From the NCBI RefSeq assembly GCF_001424025.1, contig NZ_LMPZ01000002.1:914550-978549 (forward strand): a stretch of DNA of 64,000 bases, read 5' to 3'. Both the position numbers and the translations under genes were made by a program. This stretch comes from Brevundimonas sp. Leaf363. GTDB taxonomy: Bacteria; Pseudomonadota; Alphaproteobacteria; Caulobacterales; Caulobacteraceae. The notes beneath the pieces were generated by a model. That model did not search any database. It saw only the letters and a program-made list of their open reading frames with translations, and had not been told where the DNA came from. Shown here piece after piece: positions 1 through 7,848 of the stretch; within the stretch, counting starts at the first letter, position 1, and the number at the start of each line of letters is the position of its first letter.

Positions 1-722
1 GCAACCTCTACACCATCCGCAAAGGCCCGGCCTCGATCCTCGATCTGGCGCGGGCCTTTGCATCTGAGGTCGGCAACCTCGAGCCGCGCGACATTTATCC
101 GGATTAGGCCGCGCCCATCGTCCGCGCCGATGCGAACGGCGAGCGAGTTCTCGTTATGGCGCGCTGGGGCCTGCCGTCGTCCAAGAAGGCGATTTTCGAT
201 GCCGCGACCAAGCGGGCCGACAAGGCGCGCGCCAAGGGCAAGGACGTCGACTTCCCCAAGATGCTTGAGCTGGAGCCCGACGCCGGCACGACGAACGTAC
301 GCAACACTGCGTCCAGCCACTGGCGGCCGTGGCTTTCCCCGGCCAACCGATGCCTGGTCCCCTTCACGGCCTTCAGCGAGCCGGGGCGCGACGCCGCCGG
401 CAAATACACGCCGATCTGGTTCCGGCTGCGTGATCCGGATCCGGAGCCGCTGGCCTTCTTCGCCGGCGTCCACGTCCAAAGCCACACCTGCGTCCGCAAG
501 ATGAAGACCGGTCTGGAGACGTGCGACCTGTTCGCCTTCCTCACCACGGAGCCGTCGGAGCCGGTGGCGTCGATCCACCCCAAGGCCATGCCGGTGATCC
601 TGACGACCGAGGAAGAGCGGGATGTTTGGATGCGCGCGCCGTGGGATGAGGCGAAGGGCCTGCAGCGGGCCCTGCCGGACGGGAGGCTGGAGATTTTTGA
701 TCGGAGCACCGTAAGCGGATGA
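1..722 (+). pseudogene. SRAP-family (YedK/HMCES-like) peptidase with internal amber stop, 5' partial
   Basis: SRAP proteins crosslink to abasic sites in single-stranded DNA through Cys2 and self-release by autoproteolysis. The window opens inside what is probably the Cys2 codon (the last two bases, GC, are seen), followed by NLYTIRKGP, typical of the family N-terminus. An in-frame TAG at 105-107 follows IYPD. The same frame then continues with the rest of the family: WGLPSS, the Asn in NVRNTAS, the Glu in FSEP and the His in [11 protein letters not shown]. The only alternative start (ATG 156) would lack Cys2. It is either a recent nonsense mutation or a sequencing error. The family call is confident; the pseudogene call is less so. 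Confidence 0.75.
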
Positions 723-964
723 CCTGGACGACACGTAGAGACGGCAGCCTCGATCTTGCGATCGTCGTTGGATATGAGCTGATCGCCCTCGACAACGACG
801 CCTTGGCGATCCGGATCGAGTACGCGGAGAACCAGGAGCAGCTACTGGGTCAGACGGCACCCGCGACCAAGCAGTTGGTGTTGACCCGAGAGCGGGCCAC
901 AGAACTTGGCATGGACCTCACGCACGGTGTGGCAGTCAGCGGTGACACCAAAGGCAAGGCCTGA
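719..964 (+). CDS. Hypothetical protein, 81 aa
   Basis: The ATG overlaps the stop of the SRAP frame (ATGA at 719-722), indicating one transcript and translational coupling. The protein is acidic and soluble, with no signal peptide or membrane segment. It begins [12 protein letters not shown] and ends GDTKGKA. I do not recognise the family. The coupling suggests a partner of the SRAP gene, but this is inference. Confidence 0.6.
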   Translation: MTWTTRRDGSLDLAIVVGYELIALDNDALAIRIEYAENQEQLLGQTAPATKQLVLTRERATELGMDLTHGVAVSGDTKGKA

Positions 965-974
965 AACGACGAAA

Positions 975-1004
975 GCCCGGCCACCCCGCGAAGGGCGACC
1001 GGGC
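975..1004. terminator. Possible terminator hairpin
   Basis: GCCCGG at 975-980 pairs with CCGGGC at 999-1004, just after the stop at 964. There is no strong T-tract on either side, so this is a weak intrinsic terminator at best. It lies between the rightward SRAP pair and the leftward lysis genes, where a bidirectional stop would make sense. Confidence 0.35.
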
Positions 1005-1060
1005 CTGAATGCGGAGCCGCTAAGGCTCGACGCTAATGGACGGTAATGGGGCCTAATGAA

Positions 1061-1378
1061 CTAGCCCGGCCGGGGAGGGGCGCTGGGCGGCGTCTCGCAC
1101 GTCTGACCTGCGACGGAGGCCCTCTCCCACCCACGACGCCCCCAGGACCGCGCATCAGCATCGGACGTCAGATGCTCGCGTGTCGCCTCGCGCTCTTCGG
1201 CGGTCACAGGCACCACGATAGTCCCGGCGACGGGCGGCTCGGCCTCCAGCGGCGCGCACAGGCGTGGATCGGCCGCGACCGGAGCGGGCTGGGCGATGGG
1301 CTCAACCGGCAGGCTGGAGGGCTTCGCGCACGCTCCGAGGATCGACAAGCTCACGCACAGGGCAGCGGGACGGATCAT
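1061..1378 (-). CDS. Rz1-like outer-membrane spanin lipoprotein
   Basis: The 105-aa protein starts MIRPAALCVSLSILGAC, a lipoprotein signal with lipobox LGAC (Cys at residue 17). The mature part is rich in Pro and Ala, as in Rz1 o-spanins that join an inner-membrane Rz partner to fuse the inner and outer membranes at the end of lysis. Its first ~25 codons overlap the 3' end of the Rz-like gene in another frame, the classical overlapping Rz/Rz1 layout. It is the last gene of the leftward late operon. Confidence 0.75.
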   Translation of the reverse strand: MIRPAALCVSLSILGACAKPSSLPVEPIAQPAPVAADPRLCAPLEAEPPVAGTIVVPVTAEEREATREHLTSDADARSWGRRGWERASVAGQTCETPPSAPPRPG

Positions 1379-1709
1379 AGGTCGGCTCCTTCGTGACGAT
1401 GCGTTCGATGACGCGGGCGGACTGGCGGGCTTCGGCGACGCGAGCAGCGCATTGCTCGATCAGGGATGTCGCGGCGGCCTGGGAGGTCTGGCGCTCTTCG
1501 CCCCGGCGGCTCTCCGACACGCGGTAGGAGGCCATCCACCCAAGGGCGTGGCGCTTCCACTCGTTGGTGCCGGCAATCGCCACGTCGTGGCGGGCCTCTT
1601 GGCGGGCGTGGGAGGCGGCTGGCCCAATGAAGGGCGTCCAGTGCCAGAGAAGCGCGCCGATGACGGCGGCTAGGGCGTACGGGGCCAGCAGGCGGGCGAG
1701 GGCGGTCAA
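1302..1709 (-). CDS. Rz-like inner-membrane spanin
   Basis: The 135-aa protein has one N-terminal membrane segment (about residues 8-26) and then a long charged helical region with many Glu, Arg and Ala residues, the usual form of an i-spanin. It lies downstream of the endolysin with a 4-nt overlap (1706-1709) and overlaps the lipoprotein gene at 1061-1378. Together they would connect the inner and outer membranes during lysis. The call rests on topology and gene order. Confidence 0.75.
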   Translation of the reverse strand: MTALARLLAPYALAAVIGALLWHWTPFIGPAASHARQEARHDVAIAGTNEWKRHALGWMASYRVSESRRGEERQTSQAAATSLIEQCAARVAEARQSARVIERIVTKEPTYDPSRCPVRELVDPRSVREALQPAG

Positions 1710-2134
1710 TGCGCCAGCTCGAAGTGCGGGCTGTCGCTCTCACCGCGTTCCCGGGGCTTGCCATCCTGGTCCCAGTCAGCGCCCCAGCGGATCTTCACGC
1801 CCAACTGCTTGGCCGCCTCGAACATCGCCCGCGACACCTGGTCGAACGGCCCGGTCGCCTTCCAGTCGTAGGGCGAGGGCAGCAGATCGACGGCGTGGCC
1901 GAACCCGTCCGCCTTGACGAAGTGGTTGCTGTTTACCGTCCAGGTGACGACCGGGCCCGGCTTCGTGCGGCCTTGGGCGTATAGCTCTTTCTGCCGCGCC
2001 GGGGTGCGGACGCCCTCGATGACCTTGAAGTCGACGGGGCTGATTTCGATGGCTCGTTCGACCACTCGGACCAGCTGGGGATGCACCCCCGACAGGCGCC
2101 CACGCGAGGTAGCGCCCAAGGCGAACTTGGCCAT
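1706..2134 (-). CDS. M15-family endolysin (peptidoglycan L,D/D,D-peptidase)
   Basis: The 142-aa protein starts at ATG 2134 (MAKFALGATSRGRLSG). An upstream extension of the frame reads as noise (arginine-rich) and was not used. It carries the M15/VanY-type signature: RTPARQKELYAQGRT, a zinc-ligand stretch SNHFVKADGFGHAVDL (His and Asp) and a final DSPHFEL (His). These enzymes cleave peptide cross-links of peptidoglycan. There is no signal peptide, so it needs a holin; candidates are at 3408-4258. It overlaps the Rz-like gene by 4 nt. Confidence 0.85.
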   Translation of the reverse strand: MAKFALGATSRGRLSGVHPQLVRVVERAIEISPVDFKVIEGVRTPARQKELYAQGRTKPGPVVTWTVNSNHFVKADGFGHAVDLLPSPYDWKATGPFDQVSRAMFEAAKQLGVKIRWGADWDQDGKPRERGESDSPHFELAH

Positions 2135-2221
2135 CGTCAGTCTCCAGTTTGTGATGGGAAATCTGCGGCGCAGCTCGCGGCGAAGCTGAAACCTGCGCCG
2201 CCGTTTGCGACTTGCTCTCGC

Positions 2222-2380
2222 ATGACCATGACGCCGAGAACCGTCGAACAATGCCTGGACGAAGCCCGCAAGCTGATTGCCGAGGCCGTGCCGGAGCAGG
2301 ACGAGATGCGGCGAACCGCCCTCTTGGCGTTGGCCGACCACTGGATCGCGCTGCACGCGTCGCGGAAGTCGGAGGCCTAG
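2222..2380 (+). CDS. Small helical hypothetical protein, 52 aa
   Basis: It starts at ATG 2222 (MTMTPRTVEQCLDEA) and ends KSEA. It is short, helical and leucine-rich (RRTALLALADHWIAL), of a type common as small phage or alphaproteobacterial proteins. It lies on the strand opposite to the endolysin and runs tail-to-tail with the gene at 2382-2582. No clear ribosome binding site was seen. Confidence 0.45.
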   Translation: MTMTPRTVEQCLDEARKLIAEAVPEQDEMRRTALLALADHWIALHASRKSEA

Positions 2381-2381
2381 G

Positions 2382-2582
2382 TCAGCGGAAGATCGACCAG
2401 ATGGCGAGCGCGAAGCTGGCCACAGTCGCCAGGACCATGAGGGCCAACAGCAGGATGTCGCCGCGCTTCACATTGGAATAATACCAGCCTTGAATGCGCC
2501 CGGGAACGAACGGGCCGAATCGTTGGATCGCGGCTAAGATCAACGCCTCTGAGACTGCGCGTGTATGCCTCACAGCGCGCAA
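2382..2582 (-). CDS. Small single-pass membrane protein, 66 aa
   Basis: The C-terminal half is one strong membrane segment (DILLLALMVLATVASFALAI) preceded by basic residues. The longest frame begins with TTG at 2582; a GTG at 2573 is an equally good start. Its place next to the endolysin suggests a holin or antiholin accessory, but the sequence does not prove this. Confidence 0.45.
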   Translation of the reverse strand: MRAVRHTRAVSEALILAAIQRFGPFVPGRIQGWYYSNVKRGDILLLALMVLATVASFALAIWSIFR

Positions 2583-2604
2583 TCGAGCTTAAGGATTCGC
2601 CACC

Positions 2605-3390
2605 GTGCTGAAGACGTCGAAAGCTTTCGATCTTCACGACTATGCCGATGCACTTCCTCGGGGAAAAACGCGAACGAAGCTTCTTTCTGCGATACGGGGC
2701 TACCTTGGCATCAAATCAGTTATACGCGATCTGACCCATGCTCGCGAGGTAATGCGTATCCTTGGTGAGCACCAGGCGAAGGAGACCCCTGGCAGACAAA
2801 CGCTGGATTCGGCCCTGCTGGGTCGAGCCCTTTTTAATCAAGCGCTGCTCTTATACGTCGGTGCGACAAAGACAGTATCGCATTCGAGACCCCCATTTGA
2901 TGGCTGGCGAATGTATAGCGAGAATGATCGGAAGAGGCATAAGGTCATATGCGATCTCAGAGACAACGCTATTGCGCATTATGGGCCTGGGGGTGAGCTG
3001 CTGCGCCAGCCGTGGGTAGAGGATCGTTTAGCCTTAGTCGTAAACTCGCAAACAGATATGCTTCACCTCAAACCATGCTACAAAATATCTGCCACCAAAG
3101 GTGTCCTGTCTGATGATCTTCGGGCCCTTATCGAACTGGCTTTGTCCTTAGCCGAGTTACGAGTTAACCCAAAAGCTGAAGACCTCTTCAATCTGCTGCG
3201 CACGGAACACGGGGCGGGTCAGGATCTACTCGAAAAATCGCCGTTCGACCCCATGAAGTTCTTTGACAACGAACCCGCAGCAGCGGCCTTTTGGGAGACC
3301 GGCCCAAGCGAAACGAATATGATTAGTATAAGCGCCGATAGGCGGCAGGTCGTGCGCGACGACAGTCTCAACCGGACGGGGGAAAGCTAA
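2605..3390 (+). CDS. Putative HEPN-motif protein, phage cargo gene
   Basis: This 261-aa protein is encoded on the strand opposite to the late operon. Its base composition is visibly lower in GC than its neighbours, a sign of recent acquisition. Residues 119-125 read RDNAIAH (R-x5-H) within a helical stretch (KVICDLRDNAIAHYGP). This matches the R-x4-6-H motif of HEPN ribonucleases, including AbiU2-like abortive-infection proteins. No membrane segment or signal peptide is present. HEPN membership is an inference from one motif. The gene call is firm, with ATG 2605 just after an AT-richer spacer. It could be a defence or exclusion gene expressed from the prophage. Confidence 0.7.
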   Translation: MLKTSKAFDLHDYADALPRGKTRTKLLSAIRGYLGIKSVIRDLTHAREVMRILGEHQAKETPGRQTLDSALLGRALFNQALLLYVGATKTVSHSRPPFDGWRMYSENDRKRHKVICDLRDNAIAHYGPGGELLRQPWVEDRLALVVNSQTDMLHLKPCYKISATKGVLSDDLRALIELALSLAELRVNPKAEDLFNLLRTEHGAGQDLLEKSPFDPMKFFDNEPAAAAFWETGPSETNMISISADRRQVVRDDSLNRTGES

Positions 3391-3407
3391 AGCGCGAATC
3401 CGGTTCG

Positions 3408-3920
3408 TCAACCGCCGCCATTGACCATCACCGTCAGGCCGACGCCGATCAGCACGAAGACCGCGGCGCCGACGAAGATCCATCGGTTCCACCCCGGCGG
3501 GGTCTCCATCGCAGGCCGGTCCAGCATGGCTGCCGGCGGCAGATGCATCCCCGCCTCCACCATCCATTTGTCGCGGCCCAGCACGGCCAGCAAGCGCATC
3601 ACCATGACGCTCCACGGCGGCGGCGACCGCTCCCGCTGCACCAGGTCCAGGATCAGCAGCGACATGACCAGCGCGACCAGCGCGCCCGCCGGCAGCAGCG
3701 GACTCATGTGATCGACGCGGACCAGCCGCCCGGGCCAGATCAGGGTCGCGCCGCGCACCACAAAGAAGGCGGCCATCGCGAACACGACGCCCCGGTGCAG
3801 CCAACTCGCGCTGATCCGCGTGTGGTAGGTCGGCCCCAGGATGCGGAACACGACGGTCATCACTCCTGCCGCACCCAGGAACAGCAACCCGGTCAGCGTC
3901 ACCCATGCGCCATGGCTCAT
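3408..3920 (-). CDS. Multi-pass membrane protein, lysis region
   Basis: It starts at ATG 3920 (MSHGAWVTLTG), giving 170 aa. Four hydrophobic segments are visible, near residues 7-27, 43-62, 76-96 and 145-166. The start overlaps the stop of the upstream holin-like gene by 4 nt, so the two are coupled. It is probably part of the lysis cassette, but the family is not recognised. Confidence 0.65.
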   Translation of the reverse strand: MSHGAWVTLTGLLFLGAAGVMTVVFRILGPTYHTRISASWLHRGVVFAMAAFFVVRGATLIWPGRLVRVDHMSPLLPAGALVALVMSLLILDLVQRERSPPPWSVMVMRLLAVLGRDKWMVEAGMHLPPAAMLDRPAMETPPGWNRWIFVGAAVFVLIGVGLTVMVNGGG

Positions 3921-4258
3921 GACGGCTTTTCCTTCTCGTCGATCGCGGCTTTCAGGGCGGCCTTGAAGATCCGGCCCAGGAAGTTGAAGAAGGCGCGCGG
4001 ATCGTTCGCGGCCAGATAGCCGGCGACCAGGGCGACGGCCGGCTTGGCCATCACCGGCACGGCCGCCGCGACAGCAGACGCCAGCGCCTCGGCCGCCACC
4101 GGCCCGGCGAACACGCCGATACCCAGGCTCAACCACGCCTTCGTGCGCGCCTCGGCGGTCGCCCCCTTGGACGCATAGGCCGGCAGCATGCCGATGGCGC
4201 CCGCGATCAGGCCGCCGCACAGGCCCCAGAACGCGGACAGGTCACGCGGGTCGTACAT
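3917..4258 (-). CDS. Holin-like membrane protein, 113 aa
   Basis: The start is ATG 4258 (MYDPRDLSAFWG); the longer frame upstream lacks coding character. The protein has two or three hydrophobic segments (about 13-30, 44-66 and 72-90) and a charged C-terminus ending DEKEKPS, the general plan of a class I holin. It lies in the lysis cluster just before another membrane protein. A holin role follows from topology and position only. Confidence 0.6.
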   Translation of the reverse strand: MYDPRDLSAFWGLCGGLIAGAIGMLPAYASKGATAEARTKAWLSLGIGVFAGPVAAEALASAVAAAVPVMAKPAVALVAGYLAANDPRAFFNFLGRIFKAALKAAIDEKEKPS

Positions 4259-4287
4259 CCGCCCCTCCAAGGCTTCAGATGGGCGGG

Positions 4288-4689
4288 TCAGACGTCTCGG
4301 GTCGTCTGGGCCTGGCAACGCACGCCGGCCCACATGATCCAGCGGCGCAGCGGCGGCACATCCAGCACCGCCATCGCCTCCCGATAGATGCGGTCGATCT
4401 CGCGCCGGGCGCGGGTCCGCGGCTTCGGCTGAGACCACAGGAAGTCGTGCAGCACCGCCGCCTTGGCGCCCCGATCGAACGTCGAGACGAACCCGCGCGC
4501 CCAGCGAGGCACGGAACAGAAGTCGGTCTCGAACCCGATCGGCACTTCGATCGTCTCGCCGGAGCCCAGATGCCCGACGTCATAGGCGAAGGGGCTGATC
4601 AGCCGGACCGTCCCGCGCCCCCGTTCCTCCCGCTGCTGCACCTCCACCCGCAGAGGCAGAGTGAAGCGGCTACGCGGGCCAGCCGGCAT
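4288..4689 (-). CDS. DUF1353 family protein
   Basis: This 133-aa protein shows DUF1353 features: FETDFCSVPRWAR, a following AAVLHDFLW and REIDRIYREAM. The His-Asp pair and the downstream Asp are conserved in the family and hint at a hydrolase-like site; the function is unknown. It is common near tail fibre and lysis genes of tailed phages. The start overlaps the end of the upstream DUF4376 gene by 20 nt. Confidence 0.8.
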   Translation of the reverse strand: MPAGPRSRFTLPLRVEVQQREERGRGTVRLISPFAYDVGHLGSGETIEVPIGFETDFCSVPRWARGFVSTFDRGAKAAVLHDFLWSQPKPRTRARREIDRIYREAMAVLDVPPLRRWIMWAGVRCQAQTTRDV

Positions 4690-5266
4690 TGATGTCGATG
4701 GCGTCGAGGGCAGCCCGATCGGGCGCGGCGTCGATTTGGTCTTTCAGCACCCAGGACCGCCCCATGATCTGCTGGCCCCAGGTCGCCATGCCGACCACGA
4801 TCACCTGCAGTCCTTCGGCGAACGACGCGACCACGGTCTCGTTGTCTGCCGTCCTGAACGTCGCGCCCATGACGGCGCCGTGGCCGCCCATGACGGCCGC
4901 CGAGTAAGAGGCCTGCGACGTCAGCCAGTTGATCTTGTCGGTCTCGTTGCGGACCTGCAGCGTGTGCCCCGCCAACGCCCCGGTGCTGGGTGTGAACCCG
5001 GCGGCGAACACCGCCTCACGACGTGCAGTGACGGCCGCGTTCTTGGCGGCCTTGGCCTCTTCAAAGGTTGGCGCCGGATAGTGCTCGGCGCGCCATGCCG
5101 CGATGAATTCCGGCGTCCAGACGGCCTCGATCTCTGCCGCGACTTCTCGCGGCAAATCGCTCAGGTCATGGCCCGGCTCGCGCGACCCACGGTGCGGGCC
5201 GTTCTCGGTGTCCCACTTCAGGAACAATAGGCCGTCAGCGGCCAGGACGTGCTCGATCAACTGCAT
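4670..5266 (-). CDS. DUF4376-type tail-fibre-associated protein
   Basis: The 198-aa protein has a helical middle (EEAKAAKNAAVTARREAVF) followed by LQVRNETDKINWLT and ATFRTADN, which match the DUF4376 domain found beside or fused to tail fibres. The start overlaps the stop of the tail fibre gene by one base. It is probably a fibre assembly or baseplate-associated protein. Confidence 0.75.
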   Translation of the reverse strand: MQLIEHVLAADGLLFLKWDTENGPHRGSREPGHDLSDLPREVAAEIEAVWTPEFIAAWRAEHYPAPTFEEAKAAKNAAVTARREAVFAAGFTPSTGALAGHTLQVRNETDKINWLTSQASYSAAVMGGHGAVMGATFRTADNETVVASFAEGLQVIVVGMATWGQQIMGRSWVLKDQIDAAPDRAALDAIDINAGWPA

Positions 5267-7080
5267 CAGTTGGCTCCCACGAAGACGCCGGCGAAGACGA
5301 AATTGAAGCCGTCGGTGATGCTCGACCAGGGCAGGTTCGAGTAACCGCTGGCGCCGCTCTGCTCCATTCGGAACTGGTTGGACGAAACGGTGGCCGTCAG
5401 GATGTTGGAGGCTGTCAGCGTCAGTCCGGTGGCGCGCGAGACGGTCACGGCGGCGTCAGCGGCCGAGGCTGCCGGCAGGCCGCCGATCCGCACGTTCCCC
5501 GTCCCTCCGGTGCCCTTGCTGGTCAGAGCGACGCGCCCCCAGTAGATCCAAAGCTTGCCGACCTTGATGTAGCCTCCGGCGTTCGCTGCCGCATAAACGG
5601 CGTCCGTCGGGGTCGTGCCGTCTGTTACGATGGAAGGCGTCCACGCGCCCTCTTCGTAGTCGTCGAGGGTATTCGGATCTGTCGATGCCAGTTGGGCGGC
5701 CGGGAATGCGATCTGGCCCGTCCGGCCCGCTCCAGCCCAGCCACTCGCACGAAACAGGTGGTTCAGCCGCCAGTTGCCGCCGCCGAGATACTCGAAGAGG
5801 GCGAAGTCGCCGACCTCGAGCGTCAGATCCTTGCCGCCGGGCAGGATCAGGCTGGTCGCATTGTGGGTCAGGGTGTGACCGGAGTTGAACCGGGCGAAGT
5901 AGAACGGCTCGGCCAGCGAAGCCGAGGATCCCAGCGCAGCTATGGTGGCGGTCGAGCCTCCGATCACCACGAAGTGCGAGGGGTACAAGCCCAGGTCTAC
6001 CGTTGCGCCGATACTGGCGAACGGTCCCACCCCGCCCGCCATGAGGCTCGCTGCCCGCGTCCAGCTGACCAGCCGCCAGTTGCCCGAGGCGTTGGATTCG
6101 AAGATGGCGATATCGCCCGCCGCCGTCAGCAGGTTCGCACCGCCCGGCAGAATCAGGGATGTGCCGTTATGAGTGAGCGTCAGCGCCGAGGCGAAGCGCA
6201 CCCGCTTGCGCAGGTTGGCGCCCGCCCCCAGCGACGTGATCGTGGTCGTGCCGGTGATGCGGACCTTGTTCGAGGCCGCCGCGCCGATGTCCGTGGTCGC
6301 GGCGCTCGCGACATCGACTTCGGTCGCCTCTTCGCCGGCCAGGCCCAGGGCGGCCAGGATCGCACGGGCCGCGACGGCGCCGGCCGTGCTCAACAGCGAC
6401 CGGCCATAGTTGCTCTCGCTGACCGACTGATACTTGCGCATCCGCCAGACGCCCGAGCCGTCAGACGAGAACTCCGCCAGGTCGCCGGCCGCCATCTGCA
6501 TGTCCGCCGCGCCGGGCAGGATCAGGTTGGCGCCGTGGGTCAGAAGGGGCGTGCCGGTGAAGCGCAGCAGCTTGCGGCGGTTAGCCACGCTGTCGAACGC
6601 CGTGATGGTGACGTTGCCCGACACCACGACCTTGTTGCTGTTGGCCGCGCCGATGTTGGTCGTGGCGGCCGAGGCGACCGTGACCTCAGGCGCGTCGCCC
6701 AGGTCGCCGGTCAGCGTGCCGCCGCTGATCCCACCCGTCGCCCCGCCGGGGCCGGACAGTGCGATGTTCCAGGCAGTCTTCGTACCGGAGCCCCCGACCG
6801 ACACCACATCGACGACCAGCGACGTGCCCGAATAGCTGGAGACCTGCCCCAGCATGTAGTTGGCCGGGTTCGCCTGATCCGACACCTGCACGAACTGGCC
6901 AGCGACGAACGCCTTGCCCGATTGCGTCGTAAAGGTCTTCTGGCCCGTGCCGATGGCGTTGCTGGTCGTGGACGAGGCCAGGAACAGGGCGGCGTTGGCC
7001 GCGCTCGATCCGGCTTCCAGCAGATCCAGTCGAGCGAGCAGGGGCAGCAGTCGCTGGGCGACGAAGGTCTTGACGCTCAT
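5266..7080 (-). CDS. Tail fibre protein with three tandem repeats
   Basis: The start is ATG 7080 (MSVKTFVAQRLLP), giving 604 aa. Residues ~138-218, 260-343 and 358-446 are three related modules, each reading ATT(N/D)IGA..., a short beta region, (L)THN.TSLILPG, GD.A.FE and G.WRL. The C-terminal region contains DDYEEGAWTP, YIKVGKLWIYWGRV and a terminal beta-rich part, a common ending of phage fibres. It probably forms a trimeric beta-helical receptor-binding fibre. The module differences suggest duplication followed by divergence. Confidence 0.8.
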   Translation of the reverse strand: MSVKTFVAQRLLPLLARLDLLEAGSSAANAALFLASSTTSNAIGTGQKTFTTQSGKAFVAGQFVQVSDQANPANYMLGQVSSYSGTSLVVDVVSVGGSGTKTAWNIALSGPGGATGGISGGTLTGDLGDAPEVTVASAATTNIGAANSNKVVVSGNVTITAFDSVANRRKLLRFTGTPLLTHGANLILPGAADMQMAAGDLAEFSSDGSGVWRMRKYQSVSESNYGRSLLSTAGAVAARAILAALGLAGEEATEVDVASAATTDIGAAASNKVRITGTTTITSLGAGANLRKRVRFASALTLTHNGTSLILPGGANLLTAAGDIAIFESNASGNWRLVSWTRAASLMAGGVGPFASIGATVDLGLYPSHFVVIGGSTATIAALGSSASLAEPFYFARFNSGHTLTHNATSLILPGGKDLTLEVGDFALFEYLGGGNWRLNHLFRASGWAGAGRTGQIAFPAAQLASTDPNTLDDYEEGAWTPSIVTDGTTPTDAVYAAANAGGYIKVGKLWIYWGRVALTSKGTGGTGNVRIGGLPAASAADAAVTVSRATGLTLTASNILTATVSSNQFRMEQSGASGYSNLPWSSITDGFNFVFAGVFVGAN

Positions 7081-7084
7081 CGGA

Positions 7085-7834
7085 TCATCCCAGGGTGATG
7101 CTGCGGCGGACGCACCAGGCCGCGACATCGGCGGCGAAGGCGTCCTTGAGGGCGATGGAGGGCGTTTCGTATTCGCCCAGGCCCTTCACGAAGAAGACGG
7201 CGGCGATGTCGACGGCGTCGCGGAAGGTGGCGGAGTAGTCGTCACCGATGCGGAACTTGCGGGCTGCTGGTCGGCGAACGCCGGGGCCATTGGCCAGGTT
7301 CGGCGCGAGCACGCCTGGAGCCGCGCCATATCCGCGCTGGTTGATCACCGTACGGTCAGCCGGCGCAGGCTCGTAGATCGCCGAGAAGAGGTTGATCCAC
7401 CATTCGGAATAGCTGGTCGTCAGGACGCGGCTGGAACTGAGCAGGCCGCCGGCCGTGTCCGCGCTGACCCGCAGCGATTTGCCCGACGTGTAATAGACCG
7501 ACGTCCCGGGCGAGGTGTTGTTCAGGTAGGTGCCGGCGACGATGGCGCCGTTGACCGGCTCGGCCACCATTCGCGAGACGCTGACGATGCAGACCTCTTC
7601 GGTGTCGAAGATCTCCGTCTCGAGGCACGCGCCGCCGCTGAACCGCAGAGCGTTGGCCTGCGGGACCGGCACACCGATCACCCGCGCCGGCGCGCCGCCC
7701 GCGTGGTTGATTACGGCGCGCTCCAGTCCCTGCGACAGATCGAAGGCCCCGACCAGTTCGAGACACAGCTCCGGGCGCGGCGTCACGCCCCACGCGGAAT
7801 CAATCCCTGCAAAGGGGTCTTTGGCTTTGATCAT
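7085..7834 (-). CDS. Hypothetical tail-associated protein, 249 aa
   Basis: The start is ATG 7834 (MIKAKDPFAGIDSAWG). The predicted structure is beta-rich, as in lectin-like or concanavalin-like tail proteins (SVYYTSGKSLRVSADTAGG). It lies between an SGNH-hydrolase tail protein and the tail fibre, so it is probably a receptor-binding or baseplate part. The family is not recognised. Confidence 0.65.
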   Translation of the reverse strand: MIKAKDPFAGIDSAWGVTPRPELCLELVGAFDLSQGLERAVINHAGGAPARVIGVPVPQANALRFSGGACLETEIFDTEEVCIVSVSRMVAEPVNGAIVAGTYLNNTSPGTSVYYTSGKSLRVSADTAGGLLSSSRVLTTSYSEWWINLFSAIYEPAPADRTVINQRGYGAAPGVLAPNLANGPGVRRPAARKFRIGDDYSATFRDAVDIAAVFFVKGLGEYETPSIALKDAFAADVAAWCVRRSITLG

Positions 7835-7848
7835 GGGGGCGCCTCAGA

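Noticed and set aside
5692-7098. Long plus-strand frame opposite the tail fibre (468 codons)
   Set aside because: It is antisense to the repeat-bearing fibre gene, rich in Arg/Gly/Ala with no domains, and arises from high GC at wobble positions.
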